Positions 27,085-36,004 of a stretch of DNA of 64,000 bases are shown one piece after another. Location: positions 248,001 through 312,000 of the forward strand of contig NZ_JBMOVV010000001.1 of the NCBI RefSeq assembly GCF_049472135.1, in the 5' to 3' direction. The stretch comes from Arcobacter_B sp049472135 (GTDB taxonomy: Bacteria > Campylobacterota > Campylobacteria > Campylobacterales > Arcobacteraceae). The notes under the pieces were generated by a model, which did no database searches, was not told the origin of the DNA, and was given only the letters and a program-made list of their open reading frames with translations. A program made the position numbers and the translations under genes. Position 1 is the first letter of the stretch; each line of letters starts with the position of its first letter.

Positions 27085-27337
27085 GTTAAATGCTACTAAT
27101 TCTTTAATTATTGTATTTACCATATTAATATTTGCAGTGATGGTTTATTTCCCAAAAATATATCTTAGAAATAATATATATTATGTAAGTAAGGATGTAA
27201 ATAAATTATATGCACACTATATTTCACTTCAAGAAGAGAATAGATTCTTATCTCAACAGCTTGAAGATATGAAATTTAAAAATCAAATTATAGATTCACT
27301 TTTATTTAACCCTTTAAAGTTAGAAAATGATAAGTAG
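27077..27337 (+). CDS. FtsL-like single-span coiled-coil protein
   Basis: 86 residues, TTG start inside the end of rsmH. A short cytoplasmic N-terminus, one membrane segment at about 8-28 (NSLIIVFTILIFAVMVYF), then a periplasmic coiled coil (YISLQEENRFLSQQLEDMK). Size, topology and position after rsmH are those of FtsL, a bitopic divisome protein that pairs with FtsB and FtsQ. Sequence identity across FtsL proteins is low, so the call rests on context and topology. It overlaps the RND permease gene by 11 nt. Confidence 0.6.
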   Translation: MIKLNATNSLIIVFTILIFAVMVYFPKIYLRNNIYYVSKDVNKLYAHYISLQEENRFLSQQLEDMKFKNQIIDSLLFNPLKLENDK

Positions 27338-30300
27338 TATTATAGATTTTTCTTTAAGAAAACCCATTCTAAACCATCTATTATTACTATTTGTATTTTT
27401 ACTAGCTTTTTTTGCATACTTTAAAATTCCAAAAGAGATTTTCCCTCCCTCAGCTTTGGAAGCAGTTTCTATTAGTGGCTCTTATGTGGGAGCTAGTTCT
27501 GAACTACTTGATAAAATAGCAGTTAGTGATATAGAAGATGAACTTCTAGGATTAAGTGCAGCAAGTAAAATCTCTTCAACAATTAAAAATGGTTTTTTTA
27601 CTATCAAAGTTGATTTAAAAGATGGTGAAAAACCAGAAGATGTTGTAAATGATGTAAAAGATATAGTTGCAAAAGTAAAACCAAATCTTCCAAGTGATAT
27701 GGATGAACCAACTGTTAAAACTATGGAACACGCTTTTCCATTGATTACAGTTGCTGTTTATTCAAAAGATAAAAAAGCCTCAAAAGAGTATCTAATAGAA
27801 GTAGCTGAGGATGTAAAATCTGAAATTATGAAGCTTAAAGATTTATCTGAGGTAAATGTCTTAGGTAAAAGTGATAAAGAGCTTTTGATTACTTTTAATG
27901 ATGAAAAAATAGAAGCTTATGGTTTAAATAAACTATCTGTTATAAATGCCGTTCAAAATATAAGTACAATTTTTCCCGTAGGTATCATCAAAGATAGTAG
28001 TAGGCACTACTACTTATCAACTTTTAATGGTTCAAAAAATATTGAAAACATTAGAAATACCATTTTAAAAATTGATGGGAAAAGATTATATTTAAAAGAT
28101 ATTGCAACTGTTAAGTTTACTTTAGCAGATGTTGCAAATATCTCTCACTTTAATGCAAATGAAAATATTGCTATTAGTATTAACAAAGGTTTTGAAGGTG
28201 ATTCAATAGAGCTAGTAAAACAAATCAAAGAGATTACAAAAGCTTACGAGCAAAGATATGAAAATCTTGATTTTGACACTTACATTGATACTTCTATTTG
28301 GATTAAAAACAGACTTAATACTGTTGTTTCAAATATCTTATTTGGTTTATGTTTACTGTTTATTGCTCTGTTTATTTTTATAAATGTAAGAATTGCTTTG
28401 GTTATTGCTATTGGTATTCCAACTTCATTTATGATAGGGCTTATCTCAGCTGACTATTTAGGATATAGTTTAAATATGCTTTCACTTTTAGGTGCTTTAA
28501 TAGCCCTTGGTATGCTTGTGGATGAGGCTATTGTAGTTGGTGAGAATATTTACAGACACTTAGAAATGGGTAAAGATAGGTTTACAGCAGCAAAAGAAGG
28601 TGCTATTGAGATGTATCCTGCTGTTTTAACAGCAACAGCAACTACAGTATTTGCATTTTTACCAATACTTCTAATGACAGGTGAAGTAGGGAAGTTTATG
28701 CAAATACTTCCAATTATGATTACTATTTTACTTATAAGCTCCCTTGTTGAAGCCTTTTTCTTTTTACCACTTCATGCAAAAGAGATTTTAAAAGTAAGTA
28801 AAGATGAAAGAAAATCTCACAAGGTTTGGGATTTTAACTATAGACTTTATGGAAATATCTTGGACTTTTTATTAAAAGGGAGATTTTTAGCTTTATTTGT
28901 TTTAGTAGGCTCTATTATCTTTGGAACAATTTTTGTTTTTAAAACACAAAAGTTTGAGTTTATGCCAGCCTTTGATTCAACACAAGTTTATATAACAGGT
29001 TCCGTTGGTGTTGGTAAAAAAGTTGAGCAAACAGAAGAAGAAGTTTATAAAATAGAAAGAAAAATACTTGAAAGTATGGATATGGATAAAACTTTGAGTT
29101 CTGTAACTTCAGTTACGGGAATGAAACTAGATGGGAAAAACCAACCTCACAATGAAGAGTTTTATTTTCATATATTTGTAAACTTAAATGAAAGAGCACC
29201 TGTAAACGTATTTGAAACATATATAAACCCTTATCTTTCACCTAAATATGATGATACTAATATGATTAGAACTATTGATGCCCAAACTGTTGTAAAGCAG
29301 TTAAAAGAGGTCTTAAAAGATGATATTAGTTCAAATAGATTTGATGAATTAAAAGTGTTTGTACCTCAAGCTGGAATTGTAAAAAATGATGTAGAAATTG
29401 CACTTTCTGGAGATAATGATAAGGTTTTAGAAGCTGTAGCTTCACTAAAGAAGAGTTTAGGACAGATTAAAGGAGTATCAAATATAGCTGATGATGCCCT
29501 TACTGGTAACTATGAGCTAAAACTAAAAGTAAACTCTTATGGAAATGAATTAGGAATTACAGAACAGACTATTTTAAATGAGTTAAGACCTTTTTACTTT
29601 AAAGGTAGTTACTCAAAAATGTTTGATGATAAGGGAATAGTAGAGATTGTATTTCAAAGCAATTCAAAAGATATTTTAAATAGTTTAGATAGCTTTACAG
29701 TTACAACTTCAAGTAATCAAAAAGTACTTTTAAAGGAAGTTGTAGAGTTTATAAAAATACCTGCATATTCTCAAATCTTTAAAGAAAACAATGCTCAAAT
29801 TATAAGCGTAACAGCCTCTTTAGATGAAATAACATCAGCAGAAGTTTTTGAAAAACTAAAAGACGAAATCAAACTTTTATCTCAAAGCGTAAAGCTTGAA
29901 ATAAAAGGTGAACAGCAAGAAAATGAAAAGGTTCAAAAAGAGATGGGGCAAGCTGCTTTAATAGCTTTGATTTTAATCTTTATAGCCTTAGTTTGGATGT
30001 TTGATTCAATTATAAAACCTTTTATTATTATAAGTACTATTCCTTTATCAATGCTTGGTGTTTTAATAGGGCATGTAGTAATGGATATAAATCTTACTAT
30101 GCCAAGTATGATTGGTATGGTAGGGCTTGCAGGGGTTATAGTAAATGATGGGATTATTATGATGGACTTTATTAAAAAAGCTAAAACTCTACCTGAATTA
30201 GAAGAGTATGCAAAAATGAGATTAAGACCTATTTTATTAACTTCTGTTACTACAATCTTGGGATTAAGTAGTCTTATTTTCTTTGCTTCTGGACAAGCTT

Positions 30301-30416
30301 TAATCCTTCAGCCAATGGCAGTTGCTTTAGGTTTTGGTATTTTATGGGCTACTGTTCTTAATCTTTATTATGTACCTATGCTTTATAGGCTTATATATCT
30401 AAGAAATGCAAGATAG
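27327..30416 (+). CDS. RND-family efflux permease, orphan
   Basis: 1029 residues, the length of AcrB-type pumps, with the 1+5 / 1+5 membrane layout and two large periplasmic loops. In the fourth membrane helix the proton-relay pair reads VDEAIVVGEN, so the second Asp of the usual DD is Glu. In the tenth helix the block reads VIVNDGIIMMDF. No membrane fusion protein or outer membrane channel gene is adjacent; upstream are rsmH and an FtsL-like gene, downstream an unknown protein. It could borrow partners from elsewhere or act alone on a periplasmic or lipid substrate. Overlaps both neighbours by 11 nt, so the four genes are probably one transcript. Confidence 0.88.
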   Translation: MISSIIDFSLRKPILNHLLLLFVFLLAFFAYFKIPKEIFPPSALEAVSISGSYVGASSELLDKIAVSDIEDELLGLSAASKISSTIKNGFFTIKVDLKDGEKPEDVVNDVKDIVAKVKPNLPSDMDEPTVKTMEHAFPLITVAVYSKDKKASKEYLIEVAEDVKSEIMKLKDLSEVNVLGKSDKELLITFNDEKIEAYGLNKLSVINAVQNISTIFPVGIIKDSSRHYYLSTFNGSKNIENIRNTILKIDGKRLYLKDIATVKFTLADVANISHFNANENIAISINKGFEGDSIELVKQIKEITKAYEQRYENLDFDTYIDTSIWIKNRLNTVVSNILFGLCLLFIALFIFINVRIALVIAIGIPTSFMIGLISADYLGYSLNMLSLLGALIALGMLVDEAIVVGENIYRHLEMGKDRFTAAKEGAIEMYPAVLTATATTVFAFLPILLMTGEVGKFMQILPIMITILLISSLVEAFFFLPLHAKEILKVSKDERKSHKVWDFNYRLYGNILDFLLKGRFLALFVLVGSIIFGTIFVFKTQKFEFMPAFDSTQVYITGSVGVGKKVEQTEEEVYKIERKILESMDMDKTLSSVTSVTGMKLDGKNQPHNEEFYFHIFVNLNERAPVNVFETYINPYLSPKYDDTNMIRTIDAQTVVKQLKEVLKDDISSNRFDELKVFVPQAGIVKNDVEIALSGDNDKVLEAVASLKKSLGQIKGVSNIADDALTGNYELKLKVNSYGNELGITEQTILNELRPFYFKGSYSKMFDDKGIVEIVFQSNSKDILNSLDSFTVTTSSNQKVLLKEVVEFIKIPAYSQIFKENNAQIISVTASLDEITSAEVFEKLKDEIKLLSQSVKLEIKGEQQENEKVQKEMGQAALIALILIFIALVWMFDSIIKPFIIISTIPLSMLGVLIGHVVMDINLTMPSMIGMVGLAGVIVNDGIIMMDFIKKAKTLPELEEYAKMRLRPILLTSVTTILGLSSLIFFASGQALILQPMAVALGFGILWATVLNLYYVPMLYRLIYLRNAR

Positions 30417-31176
30417 ATATAGCGGTGATGTAGGTGATTTTGGAAAATTTCACCTACTTAGATTTTTACTAAATAATCAAGAGTATAATCTATCGCAGAT
30501 TTGGTATATGTATCCAGATGAAACCCATAATAATGATGGTTTATATATCAACTATTTTGAAAAAGTAAAAAAGTTTGATTATGAACTTGAAGAAAAACTT
30601 TTAGAAATCACTCAAACAAATAGATGTGTAAAAGCTTTGGAAGAATCAAAGCTTGTAAAAAATACAAAATACTTTTCTTTATATGTAAATGAAAATGCAA
30701 AAGATGATTTAGTTTATAGAAAAGCTTGGTTTCAAAAAGCTTTAAAGTTTAGTGAAAACAGTGATTTTATTGCAGTTGATCCAGATAATGGAGTAGCTAC
30801 AAAACTCATCAAAAAAGATGAAACAAAAGATATAAAAATTCAAAGCTTTGAAGATTTTAAAACAAAAAGTAAAGCTGGAAAATATATCTTTGATGAAGAG
30901 ATTAAACACTTATACAAAAACTGCAAGTGTTTAATAATATACCATCATTTAAACAGAACCATGAGTCATGATAAACAAATAGAGATTTTAAAATCAAAAT
31001 TTGAAAAAGAGTATAAAAAAGTGTTTGCTATAAAACATAAACCGTACTCTCCAAGGGTATTTTTCTTTTTATGTAGTTGCGATGAAGTAGCAAGTTTTCT
31101 TGAAAAGAGACTAAAAGAGTTTGAAAACTCTTTTAGTATTCATTGGAAGTTATTTGATACTATCAAAGTACTTTAA
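30406..31176 (+). CDS. Conserved hypothetical protein (MQDRYSGDVGDFGKF family)
   Basis: 256 residues, soluble. The N-terminus MQDRYSGDVGDFGKFHLLR and the later VDPDNGVA and IIYHHLNR are strongly conserved-looking blocks that I associate with an uncharacterised family. The acidic DPDNG loop followed by a strand and HH could suggest a Rossmann-like enzyme, perhaps methyltransferase-like (compare the DPPY loop of RlmJ), but this is not shown. The gene overlaps the RND permease by 11 nt and, tail to tail, the sigma factor gene by 27 nt. No function is claimed. Confidence 0.65.
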   Translation: MQDRYSGDVGDFGKFHLLRFLLNNQEYNLSQIWYMYPDETHNNDGLYINYFEKVKKFDYELEEKLLEITQTNRCVKALEESKLVKNTKYFSLYVNENAKDDLVYRKAWFQKALKFSENSDFIAVDPDNGVATKLIKKDETKDIKIQSFEDFKTKSKAGKYIFDEEIKHLYKNCKCLIIYHHLNRTMSHDKQIEILKSKFEKEYKKVFAIKHKPYSPRVFFFLCSCDEVASFLEKRLKEFENSFSIHWKLFDTIKVL

Positions 31177-32037
31177 TTTATCAGGATTTCTAAGTGCGAA
31201 GATATTTAAAATCATATTATCTTTTATTTCAAAACTGTAAGATGTAATAACTTTTCCATTTTCTTTTAGAATTACGCCTAAAGAACCATTGAACCAAATA
31301 GTGCTAATTTCTACATCATTTTTATTTGAAGCCTCAAATAGATGTTTTGTAACTTTTACTAAGAACTTACTAATATAGTCATTATCACCATATAAAACTT
31401 TTCTTGCTGCTATTGCTTTTCCTCCACCATCAGAATATAAGCTAACTTCTTCTTTAAACATATTTCTCAGCTCTTCAAAATCTCCTTCTTTCAAAGCTTT
31501 TAAAAATGAATTTGTAAGTTTTATATGTTCTTGTTTTGTAGGAGTATACTTCTTCTTTTTAGTTTGTAGTTTTTTATTTGCTCTTGAGTTTAACTGTCTA
31601 CTATTTTGAATAGAAGTATCTAGAATATCAGCTATTTCTTTATGTTTGAATTCAAATAGATCATGTAAAATATAGGCAATTCTCTCTTTTATAGATAGCT
31701 TTTCCATCAAAACTAAAAGTGCCATTGATAGGCTTTCATCAAGTTCTATTTCATTGTTTTGATGAGCTTTTTCTTCTATAAATGGTTCTGGAAGCCAAGT
31801 TCCTATATATACTTCTCTTTTACTTTTAGCACTTCTTAAAAAATCCAAGGCTAAATTAGTAGCAACTTTAAACAACCAAGCTTTTGTGTTTTCTATTTCA
31901 TCATGTTTTTTACCAATAAAGCGAATAATCGTTTCTTGAACAATATCTTTAGCCTCCTCTTGTGAGCCTATTATTTTGTATACATATGAAATAAGAGAGT
32001 TTCTATACTCTTGTGTTTGTGCTACTAATTCATTCAT
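31150..32037 (-). CDS. ECF41-type extracytoplasmic-function sigma factor with SnoaL-like C-terminal domain
   Basis: 295 residues: sigma region 2 (VQETIIRFIGKKHDEIENTKAW), linker, sigma region 4 (FKHKEIADILDTS), then a SnoaL-like extension of about 110 residues. The three hallmarks of the ECF41 group are present: WLPEP in the linker at about 79, DGGGK at about 203 and NPDKL near the C-terminus. In this group the extension takes the place of a separate anti-sigma factor. The partner gene lies 7 nt upstream and carries a matching ECF41 promoter, so the sigma factor probably drives its own operon. The signal is unknown. Confidence 0.93.
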   Translation of the reverse strand: MNELVAQTQEYRNSLISYVYKIIGSQEEAKDIVQETIIRFIGKKHDEIENTKAWLFKVATNLALDFLRSAKSKREVYIGTWLPEPFIEEKAHQNNEIELDESLSMALLVLMEKLSIKERIAYILHDLFEFKHKEIADILDTSIQNSRQLNSRANKKLQTKKKKYTPTKQEHIKLTNSFLKALKEGDFEELRNMFKEEVSLYSDGGGKAIAARKVLYGDNDYISKFLVKVTKHLFEASNKNDVEISTIWFNGSLGVILKENGKVITSYSFEIKDNMILNIFALRNPDKLKYFDSIK

Positions 32038-32044
32038 GATATAT

Positions 32045-32563
32045 TTATACCTCTAGTTTTATTACAGAGCAACTATGGAAGTTGTCTAGTACTTTTTTTA
32101 TAGTTGGAAATACTTTTGCTGATGCAGTTGCTAATGCAATTTCTGTAATAATATCTTTACTATATTTAAAATATATTTTATCATATAAATTTTCATCAAT
32201 AGTTTGTTCATTTAAAACAGCAAGTGTAAAATCATATATATCTTTTAATGATTGGGGTAAGTTTTTGCCCTCATTAAAAACTATTTCTTTAATGATTTGT
32301 TTATCAACTCCTGCTTCTAAAGCCATATTTACATTTAGTTGTAGACATTCTCCACAATCTTCATTTTTCATAGTGGTAAGCTTTACTGTATACATAACAT
32401 CTTTTGGAGTTTTCTCACAAAAACTAGCCATAGGCAAAAAGTTTTGAAATGTTTCAAAAGCATTTGGGTTGGCTTTTAACATATCTTTCATATAAGTTGT
32501 ATTGTAGTTATAGTGTGCTTGAAAACCTTCAAGCATTTTAAGTGATTTTTTTTCGTCTAACAT
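32045..32563 (-). CDS. Carboxymuconolactone decarboxylase/AhpD-like protein, ECF41 partner
   Basis: 172 residues, helical, with a CxxC motif (EDCGECLQLNVNMALEAGV) like the AhpD/CMD family, whose members reduce or decarboxylate small substrates. The ECF41 sigma group is typically encoded beside a carboxymuconolactone decarboxylase, oxidoreductase or epimerase gene, and this is the first kind. It is first in a two-gene operon under a TGTCACA-N16-CGTC promoter. The natural substrate of these partners is not known. Conservation of both Cys suggests a thiol peroxidase-reductase type activity. Confidence 0.85.
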   Translation of the reverse strand: MLDEKKSLKMLEGFQAHYNYNTTYMKDMLKANPNAFETFQNFLPMASFCEKTPKDVMYTVKLTTMKNEDCGECLQLNVNMALEAGVDKQIIKEIVFNEGKNLPQSLKDIYDFTLAVLNEQTIDENLYDKIYFKYSKDIITEIALATASAKVFPTIKKVLDNFHSCSVIKLEV

Positions 32564-32594
32564 ATCTATTCCTTTTGTTGGTTTGTATATGTAA

Positions 32595-32621
32595 GACGAA
32601 ATAGGAGTTAAAAGTGTGACA
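32595..32621 (-). promoter_or_regulatory. ECF41 sigma promoter (TGTCACA-N16-CGTC)
   Basis: Read on the minus strand: TGTCACA (32621-32615), exactly 16 bases, then CGTC (32598-32595), 31 nt upstream of the ATG of the CMD-like gene. This equals the published ECF41 target consensus as I know it. No other gene in the window was seen to carry it. It supports autoregulation of the operon. Confidence 0.88.
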
Positions 32622-32634
32622 AGTTTTTTTAAGA

Positions 32635-33906
32635 TTATAAAATAACTAAGCCTTGAATCTTTTTTAAGATACTTTTATCCTCATCAAAATCTTTCAGTTC
32701 TCTTCCCATATCAAGGGGTGTAATAGTGGCTTTTCCGATGATGTGTCTGTATTCATCGCCATTTGAATCTTTTAGTTTTACGCTCCATACATTGTGCATT
32801 ACAAGTGGTTCATTGTCTTTGATACCAACATAAAGCATTATATGTCCTTTTAGGTATACTAAAGTTGAAAAAGGTACACCATATTTCATAAGAAATAGCT
32901 TTTTTTGTTTATTTGAAAGTTTTGACATATCTTTGTAAAGACCATTTTTTGTTTGACCTTTAGAGTTTCTTTGTAAATACTTTCCAAAAGGTGCAAAGAA
33001 ATCTTTTGTAAAAGAAGAGCAATCTCTGTTGTTTAGTAATCCACCCCATCCATAAGGTTCATTTAGAAGTTGTTTTGCTATTTTGATTCTATTTTTTACA
33101 TTGTATTTTATAGGGAAGGCTGATACTTCTTCATCTTTTATATCAATTAGTGAAATATTTGCTTCTTGGTTTTGAACTTTCTTAGCTACAATATATTTAT
33201 CATCTTTTTTTGGAAAAATTGTACCTACTTTTATATACTCTCTAAAACCATTTTCATATAAAGGAAACTTCTCTTTTGTTGCTATAAAATAGTCATTTGT
33301 TTTAAATTCACTTATAAACTTTTCATCTACAAAAGCAATATCACTTATGTTTATCCATCCTCCAAAGCTAGAAGCCTGAGCATAAGCCCATGCTTTATCT
33401 TTTGATAAGTGTGATACTATAATAGGTGAGTTTATTTTAAGAAGTGAATTTTGATTATAGTCAAAAGGAAATCCTTCCCCTGGTTTTGTTGGTTTAAAAA
33501 ACATAGGTTGATTTGTAGGTAAAACCCTTACATTTGTGTTTTTAAGGGTAATAGCTTTTTTCTTTAGAGTATTGTATTTCTCAAAGTTTGCATTTTCTTC
33601 TTGCCTTTCAAACCAAGATAAAGAAGCCTTTTTATAGTTTTCTAAATAAATTTCTCTAAGTTTATAGTTTAATCCCCACATTGCCTCAATTTGCGAGTAA
33701 GACACTTGTTCTTGACTCCAAGGTGAAAAATGGTTTTTTAGAAGTTTATAAGCCTCTTCATTTTGATTCATAAAATTATCATTTGCTAGTTTTTCTTCTA
33801 TTTTTATATCTGTAAGTTCTATTTTTTCTATGTCTTTACTTGCACATGCTGTAAAGAGTGTAGCTATTAAAACAGTAGAAAGTATATTTAATATAGTTGT
33901 TCTCAA
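32635..33906 (-). CDS. SH3-domain NlpC/P60 peptidase, outer-membrane or periplasmic lipoprotein
   Basis: 423 residues. The signal ends in a lipobox (ATLFTAC, Cys about 21), so the protein is lipid-anchored. Two bacterial SH3-like modules occupy about 130-260. The NlpC/P60 domain has the catalytic Cys in NRDCSSFTKDFF at about 294 and His in KGHIMLYVG at about 353. Expected role: cleaving stem-peptide bonds in peptidoglycan (gamma-D-Glu-diamino acid endopeptidase). Its stop lies 14 nt beyond the ECF41 promoter -35 box, on the same strand and upstream of the sigma operon, so it is separate from it. Confidence 0.87.
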   Translation of the reverse strand: MRTTILNILSTVLIATLFTACASKDIEKIELTDIKIEEKLANDNFMNQNEEAYKLLKNHFSPWSQEQVSYSQIEAMWGLNYKLREIYLENYKKASLSWFERQEENANFEKYNTLKKKAITLKNTNVRVLPTNQPMFFKPTKPGEGFPFDYNQNSLLKINSPIIVSHLSKDKAWAYAQASSFGGWINISDIAFVDEKFISEFKTNDYFIATKEKFPLYENGFREYIKVGTIFPKKDDKYIVAKKVQNQEANISLIDIKDEEVSAFPIKYNVKNRIKIAKQLLNEPYGWGGLLNNRDCSSFTKDFFAPFGKYLQRNSKGQTKNGLYKDMSKLSNKQKKLFLMKYGVPFSTLVYLKGHIMLYVGIKDNEPLVMHNVWSVKLKDSNGDEYRHIIGKATITPLDMGRELKDFDEDKSILKKIQGLVIL

Positions 33907-34007
33907 CTAATAATCCTTTTATTATATTTTAAAATCAGATTGTATTGAAATTAAATTGTAAATAACTTAAATTATAATATCAAAAAATTTGATTTACTAG
34001 GATAAAA

Positions 34008-34682
34008 ATGCTTTTAATAAGACTTAAAAAAAATAAAGAGTATTTACTTTTTGAGTTCACAGTTTTGTTTTTACTAATTCCTTTTATACTTTTTATGTAT
34101 ACGCCAACTCCAATCTTGCCATATTTATGGATAATAGCAGGATTTTGTACCTTCATTCTTCTGAAAGATAAGAAGTTTAATAAAGAGAATTTTTTTAGAC
34201 AAAAGTTACTTAGTAAAAATATAAAAGCATTAATATTAGAGTTTTTTATTATCTCTTTATTTATTGTTTCTTTTATGTTTTATTTTCTTCCAGAGCTATT
34301 TTTTTCTTTATTTAAACAAAATCCTTATCTTTGGTTAGCAGTTATTATTTTATATCCTTTACTTTCTGTATATCCTCAAGAAGTTGTTTATAGGGCATAT
34401 TTTTTTCATAGATATAAGAAACTATTTTCAAGTAAAGCCAATATGATTTTGATAAATGCTTTTTTATTTGGATATATGCATATAATCTTTCACAATTATA
34501 TAGCAGTTATACTAACTATTGGTGGTGGGTATTTATTTGCAAGACTATATGATAAAACACACTCTTTAGCTGTGCTTTTTGTAGCTCACTCTTTGTATGG
34601 TTGTATGCTTTTTACTATTGGTCTAGGAGAGTTTTTTTATACAGGAACTATTGCAACTATGCAAGAGACCTTTAAATTTTAA
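34008..34682 (+). CDS. CPBP-family intramembrane glutamic endopeptidase
   Basis: 224 residues, about six membrane segments. The family signature EExxxR appears as QEVVYRAYFFHR near residue 124 (the first Glu replaced by Gln), followed by HIIFHN with conserved His and a last block GYLFARLYDKTHSLAVLFVAHSLYG. CPBP proteins (Rce1-like) cleave in the membrane, and some are immunity proteins. The Gln at the first Glu may change activity. It is alone on this strand, with TATAAT at 33973-33978 upstream and a terminator at its end. Confidence 0.8.
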   Translation: MLLIRLKKNKEYLLFEFTVLFLLIPFILFMYTPTPILPYLWIIAGFCTFILLKDKKFNKENFFRQKLLSKNIKALILEFFIISLFIVSFMFYFLPELFFSLFKQNPYLWLAVIILYPLLSVYPQEVVYRAYFFHRYKKLFSSKANMILINAFLFGYMHIIFHNYIAVILTIGGGYLFARLYDKTHSLAVLFVAHSLYGCMLFTIGLGEFFYTGTIATMQETFKF

Positions 34683-34694
34683 AGGTCTTCTTTT
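34666..34694 (+). terminator. Rho-independent terminator overlapping the CPBP gene end
   Basis: AGACCTTTAAA (34666-34676) pairs with TTTAAAGGTCT (34678-34688), one base between them, followed by TCTTTTTT. The stop codon TAA at 34680-34682 is within the right arm. The convergent gene ends just beyond at 34695. Confidence 0.65.
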
Positions 34695-35855
34695 TTAGAA
34701 TTCAAATTTTGTTTTTAGTTTGAAGAAATAGATGATTGTTTTTATTTGAATATAAATAAATGGAATCATTAATAAAAAGTATGCAAGTGAGTATTTTGCA
34801 ATAACTGTGTTAAATGTAAGTCCAAAATTAATAAAGAACATTCCAAATACAAAAAATGCAACACCCGGACAAATAAGTGCAAAAGATACAGGTGATTTAT
34901 CAGTTCCATTTACGTACTTTTCAAAGTATCCAAGTTGTTTCATAACTTTATATCCTAATAGCCCAAAGATTACTTGAAGTGATACTATTGTAGCTGTTAG
35001 AGTAAATAAAGATGATTTAGCAAGTGTTGCTTCAAAACTATGATGTAGTCCAAAAGTAACTCTAATAGCAGTTATTCCTAAAAGTGTTAAAATAGGTAAG
35101 ATAATCCATAAAGATGGGCTAGCTTCTAGTGAAACACCATGTTCAAACATATTTTTAAATCCCATAGTAAGTTTAATAATAAGTAATAAGATACTAACAG
35201 AAGCAAAAAATATAGCTGCAAAAATACCTATTGCATTTACCGTGATATTGTGACTCATTGCACCTGGTGCTGCAAAACCTACAGCTATCATAGCAAAGGC
35301 AAAGATTGAAATCATTTGTGAAAGATTATTGTTTTTTGTAAAGTCAAAATCACCTTTGATTAGAAGTCTTGAAAAATAGTTCATAAATATTTTAAGACCA
35401 AAATACCCAGCTGCTGCAAATCCAATTAGGGCAAATGGAAACATATACTCAACAATACTCCATAAGTTTGGAACAAAAACAGCTCCTAAAACAAAACATA
35501 CATTAATAGTCATTGCGTATGTAAGGGGCATCGTCATAAGTGTAATCTCAGCATTTGAGTTTACAAGCTCTTTATATTTATCACTTTTCTTAAAAAGATT
35601 AAATTGCTTTGTATTCCATATAAGAAGTTTGAAGTGAAAATATGCAAAAACAAGTATAAATATAAGTGATAAAGCTATCACAAAAGATAGCCAAGTTCCT
35701 TCAAGTAACTTTGGCATGATAAAATCAAAAGTTGCCATAGGTACACCTTCATGGGGTACTAGAAACATTAAATACATAAAAAATGATACAGATAATCCTC
35801 CTGCTCCTAGTGCAGATAAAAAACACATTGGTGTGAATTTTTCTCTTAGTTTCAT
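34695..35855 (-). CDS. Multi-span membrane protein (possibly TsoY-like)
   Basis: 386 residues with about ten membrane segments. The N-terminus MCFLSALGAGGLSVSFFMYL, then HEGVPMATFDF, is distinctive and lies before the second segment. I recall proteins with this opening being annotated TsoY-family (seleno)proteins in sulfur-oxidising Campylobacterota, but I cannot verify this. There is no in-frame TGA, so no selenocysteine. The start has a good site (AAGGAAAAC). The overall topology also recalls the TDT/SLAC1 transporters. Function unknown. It is transcribed alone and convergent to the CPBP gene. Confidence 0.72.
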   Translation of the reverse strand: MKLREKFTPMCFLSALGAGGLSVSFFMYLMFLVPHEGVPMATFDFIMPKLLEGTWLSFVIALSLIFILVFAYFHFKLLIWNTKQFNLFKKSDKYKELVNSNAEITLMTMPLTYAMTINVCFVLGAVFVPNLWSIVEYMFPFALIGFAAAGYFGLKIFMNYFSRLLIKGDFDFTKNNNLSQMISIFAFAMIAVGFAAPGAMSHNITVNAIGIFAAIFFASVSILLLIIKLTMGFKNMFEHGVSLEASPSLWIILPILTLLGITAIRVTFGLHHSFEATLAKSSLFTLTATIVSLQVIFGLLGYKVMKQLGYFEKYVNGTDKSPVSFALICPGVAFFVFGMFFINFGLTFNTVIAKYSLAYFLLMIPFIYIQIKTIIYFFKLKTKFEF

Positions 35856-36004
35856 TTGTTTTCCTTATAATAAAATTGTTTGTAATATTAGTAAATATTA
35901 TATTAAACTTTTATAAATAATATATAAGTAAAACTTATTATACTGATAATATGGCATACTAAGGCTATACTTGATATAGTTTCCTAATCAAAATAGGGTA
36001 GGCT

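Noticed and set aside
34008..34682. CPBP protein as a bacteriocin immunity gene
   Set aside because: No bacteriocin or peptide precursor gene lies near; the protease is a single gene with its own promoter and terminator.
34695..35855. Selenocysteine in the TsoY-like protein
   Set aside because: The frame has no internal TGA, so no selenocysteine codon.
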